From the NCBI GenBank assembly GCA_019232645.1, contig JAFANO010000738.1:1-5511 (forward strand): a stretch of DNA of 5,511 nucleotides. Direction: 5' to 3'. This document shows, piece by piece, positions 5,194-5,511 of this stretch (positions are counted from its first letter, which is position 1; the number at the start of each line of letters is the position of its first letter). This stretch comes from Planctomycetaceae bacterium. Lineage in GTDB: Bacteria; Planctomycetota; Planctomycetia; Isosphaerales; Isosphaeraceae. Both the position numbers and the translations under genes were made by a program. The notes under the pieces were generated by a model. That model worked only from the letters and a program-made list of their open reading frames with translations. It was not told the DNA's origin and searched no databases.

Positions 5194-5511
5194 ATGGCAT
5201 CGCTCGACCAACCGAAGCTCCGCGTCCTCTCCGCGCAGCGACTGAAGCATCAAGGACAGGAGTACGCGGTCCTGGAAGACCCGCTGGGAGTGTTCACCGA
5301 TCCCGTCCTGATCCCGATCGACGGCTACCACTGGATCGTCCGCCACTTCGACGGCCAGACCCAGCTGCGGGAGATCCAGGCCAGGGTGCTCCGCGAAACC
5401 GGGCAACTGGTCCCGCTGACGGAGTTGGAGCGCCTGGTCGCGCGGCTTGACCAGGCGATGGTGCTCGACGGCCCCACATTCGCCGCGTTCCACGAATCGT
5501 TCAGCCGGCAA
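5194..5511 (+). CDS. amrB: AmmeMemoRadiSam system protein B, N-terminal part (partial, runs off the right edge)
   Basis: The first 106 codons of a plus-strand gene are present, open to the window end. The ATG at 5194 has AAGGGA seven bases upstream and no in-frame upstream ATG nearby. The visible part resembles the extension that precedes the Memo domain in many bacterial AmmeMemoRadiSam B proteins. It has PKLRVLSAQ (7-15), a strand pair around LEDPLG (27-32), then FDGQTQLREIQARVLRETG (52-70) and LERLVARLDQAMVLDGPTF (78-96). The helical layout after position 44 recalls PqqD-like recognition domains. The system pairs a Memo-like protein, an AMMECR1-domain protein and a radical SAM enzyme; its substrate is unknown to me. 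The Memo domain and its metal-binding residues should begin just beyond the window, so the call rests on the N-terminal pattern alone. The gene is divergent from the TIGR03009-type gene and has its own promoter. Confidence 0.65.
   Translation, partial: MASLDQPKLRVLSAQRLKHQGQEYAVLEDPLGVFTDPVLIPIDGYHWIVRHFDGQTQLREIQARVLRETGQLVPLTELERLVARLDQAMVLDGPTFAAFHESFSRQ

Noticed and set aside
4845..5450. A 201-codon plus-strand open frame overlapping the amrB-like start
   Set aside because: It runs through the amrB-like promoter and overlaps its coding region in another frame. Its Arg/Pro/Ser-rich sequence is typical of an out-of-frame reading.

Overview
The window is very GC-rich, with third codon positions almost all G or C. 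It most likely comes from a planctomycete, probably close to the Isosphaeraceae. The best evidence is a 304-residue secreted protein (3506-4420) of the planctomycete-centred TIGR03009 type. A partial gene at the right edge (5194 onward) also resembles AmmeMemoRadiSam protein B with the N-terminal extension I associate with this group. No mobile element, tRNA, rRNA or CRISPR array was seen.

Layout, left to right. Positions 1-142 are non-coding, with a possible promoter and ribosome-binding site for a minus-strand gene lying just outside the window. At 143-670 (minus) is a short NfeD-family membrane protein of 175 aa. The gap 671-908 holds a perfect 21-bp GC hairpin and a sigma70-like promoter facing the short gene. 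At 909-3122 (minus) is a long NfeD protein of 737 aa, with two ClpP-like domains, a five-helix membrane block and a C-terminal OB domain. Upstream of it are a long leader and a near-consensus promoter at 3293-3321. At 3506-4420 (minus) is the TIGR03009-type protein. Positions 4421-5193 form a 773-bp divergent intergenic region. At 5194-5511 (plus) is the 5' end of the amrB-like gene, with its own promoter.

The two NfeD genes form the functional core. The short protein looks like a stand-alone copy of the C-terminal half of the long one, and the two probably work together in the membrane. NfeD proteins usually partner SPFH/flotillin scaffold proteins, so a floA-type gene just left of the window is predicted but not seen. 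The hairpin and second promoter suggest the two genes are at least partly transcribed separately. The TIGR03009 and amrB-like genes have no obvious link to NfeD.

The most notable observation is that glycine occupies the expected nucleophilic serine position in both ClpP-like domains of the long NfeD. This suggests a non-catalytic, scaffold-like protein. Nothing else here clearly amounts to an undescribed system. The remaining signals are regulatory or structural candidates of modest strength.
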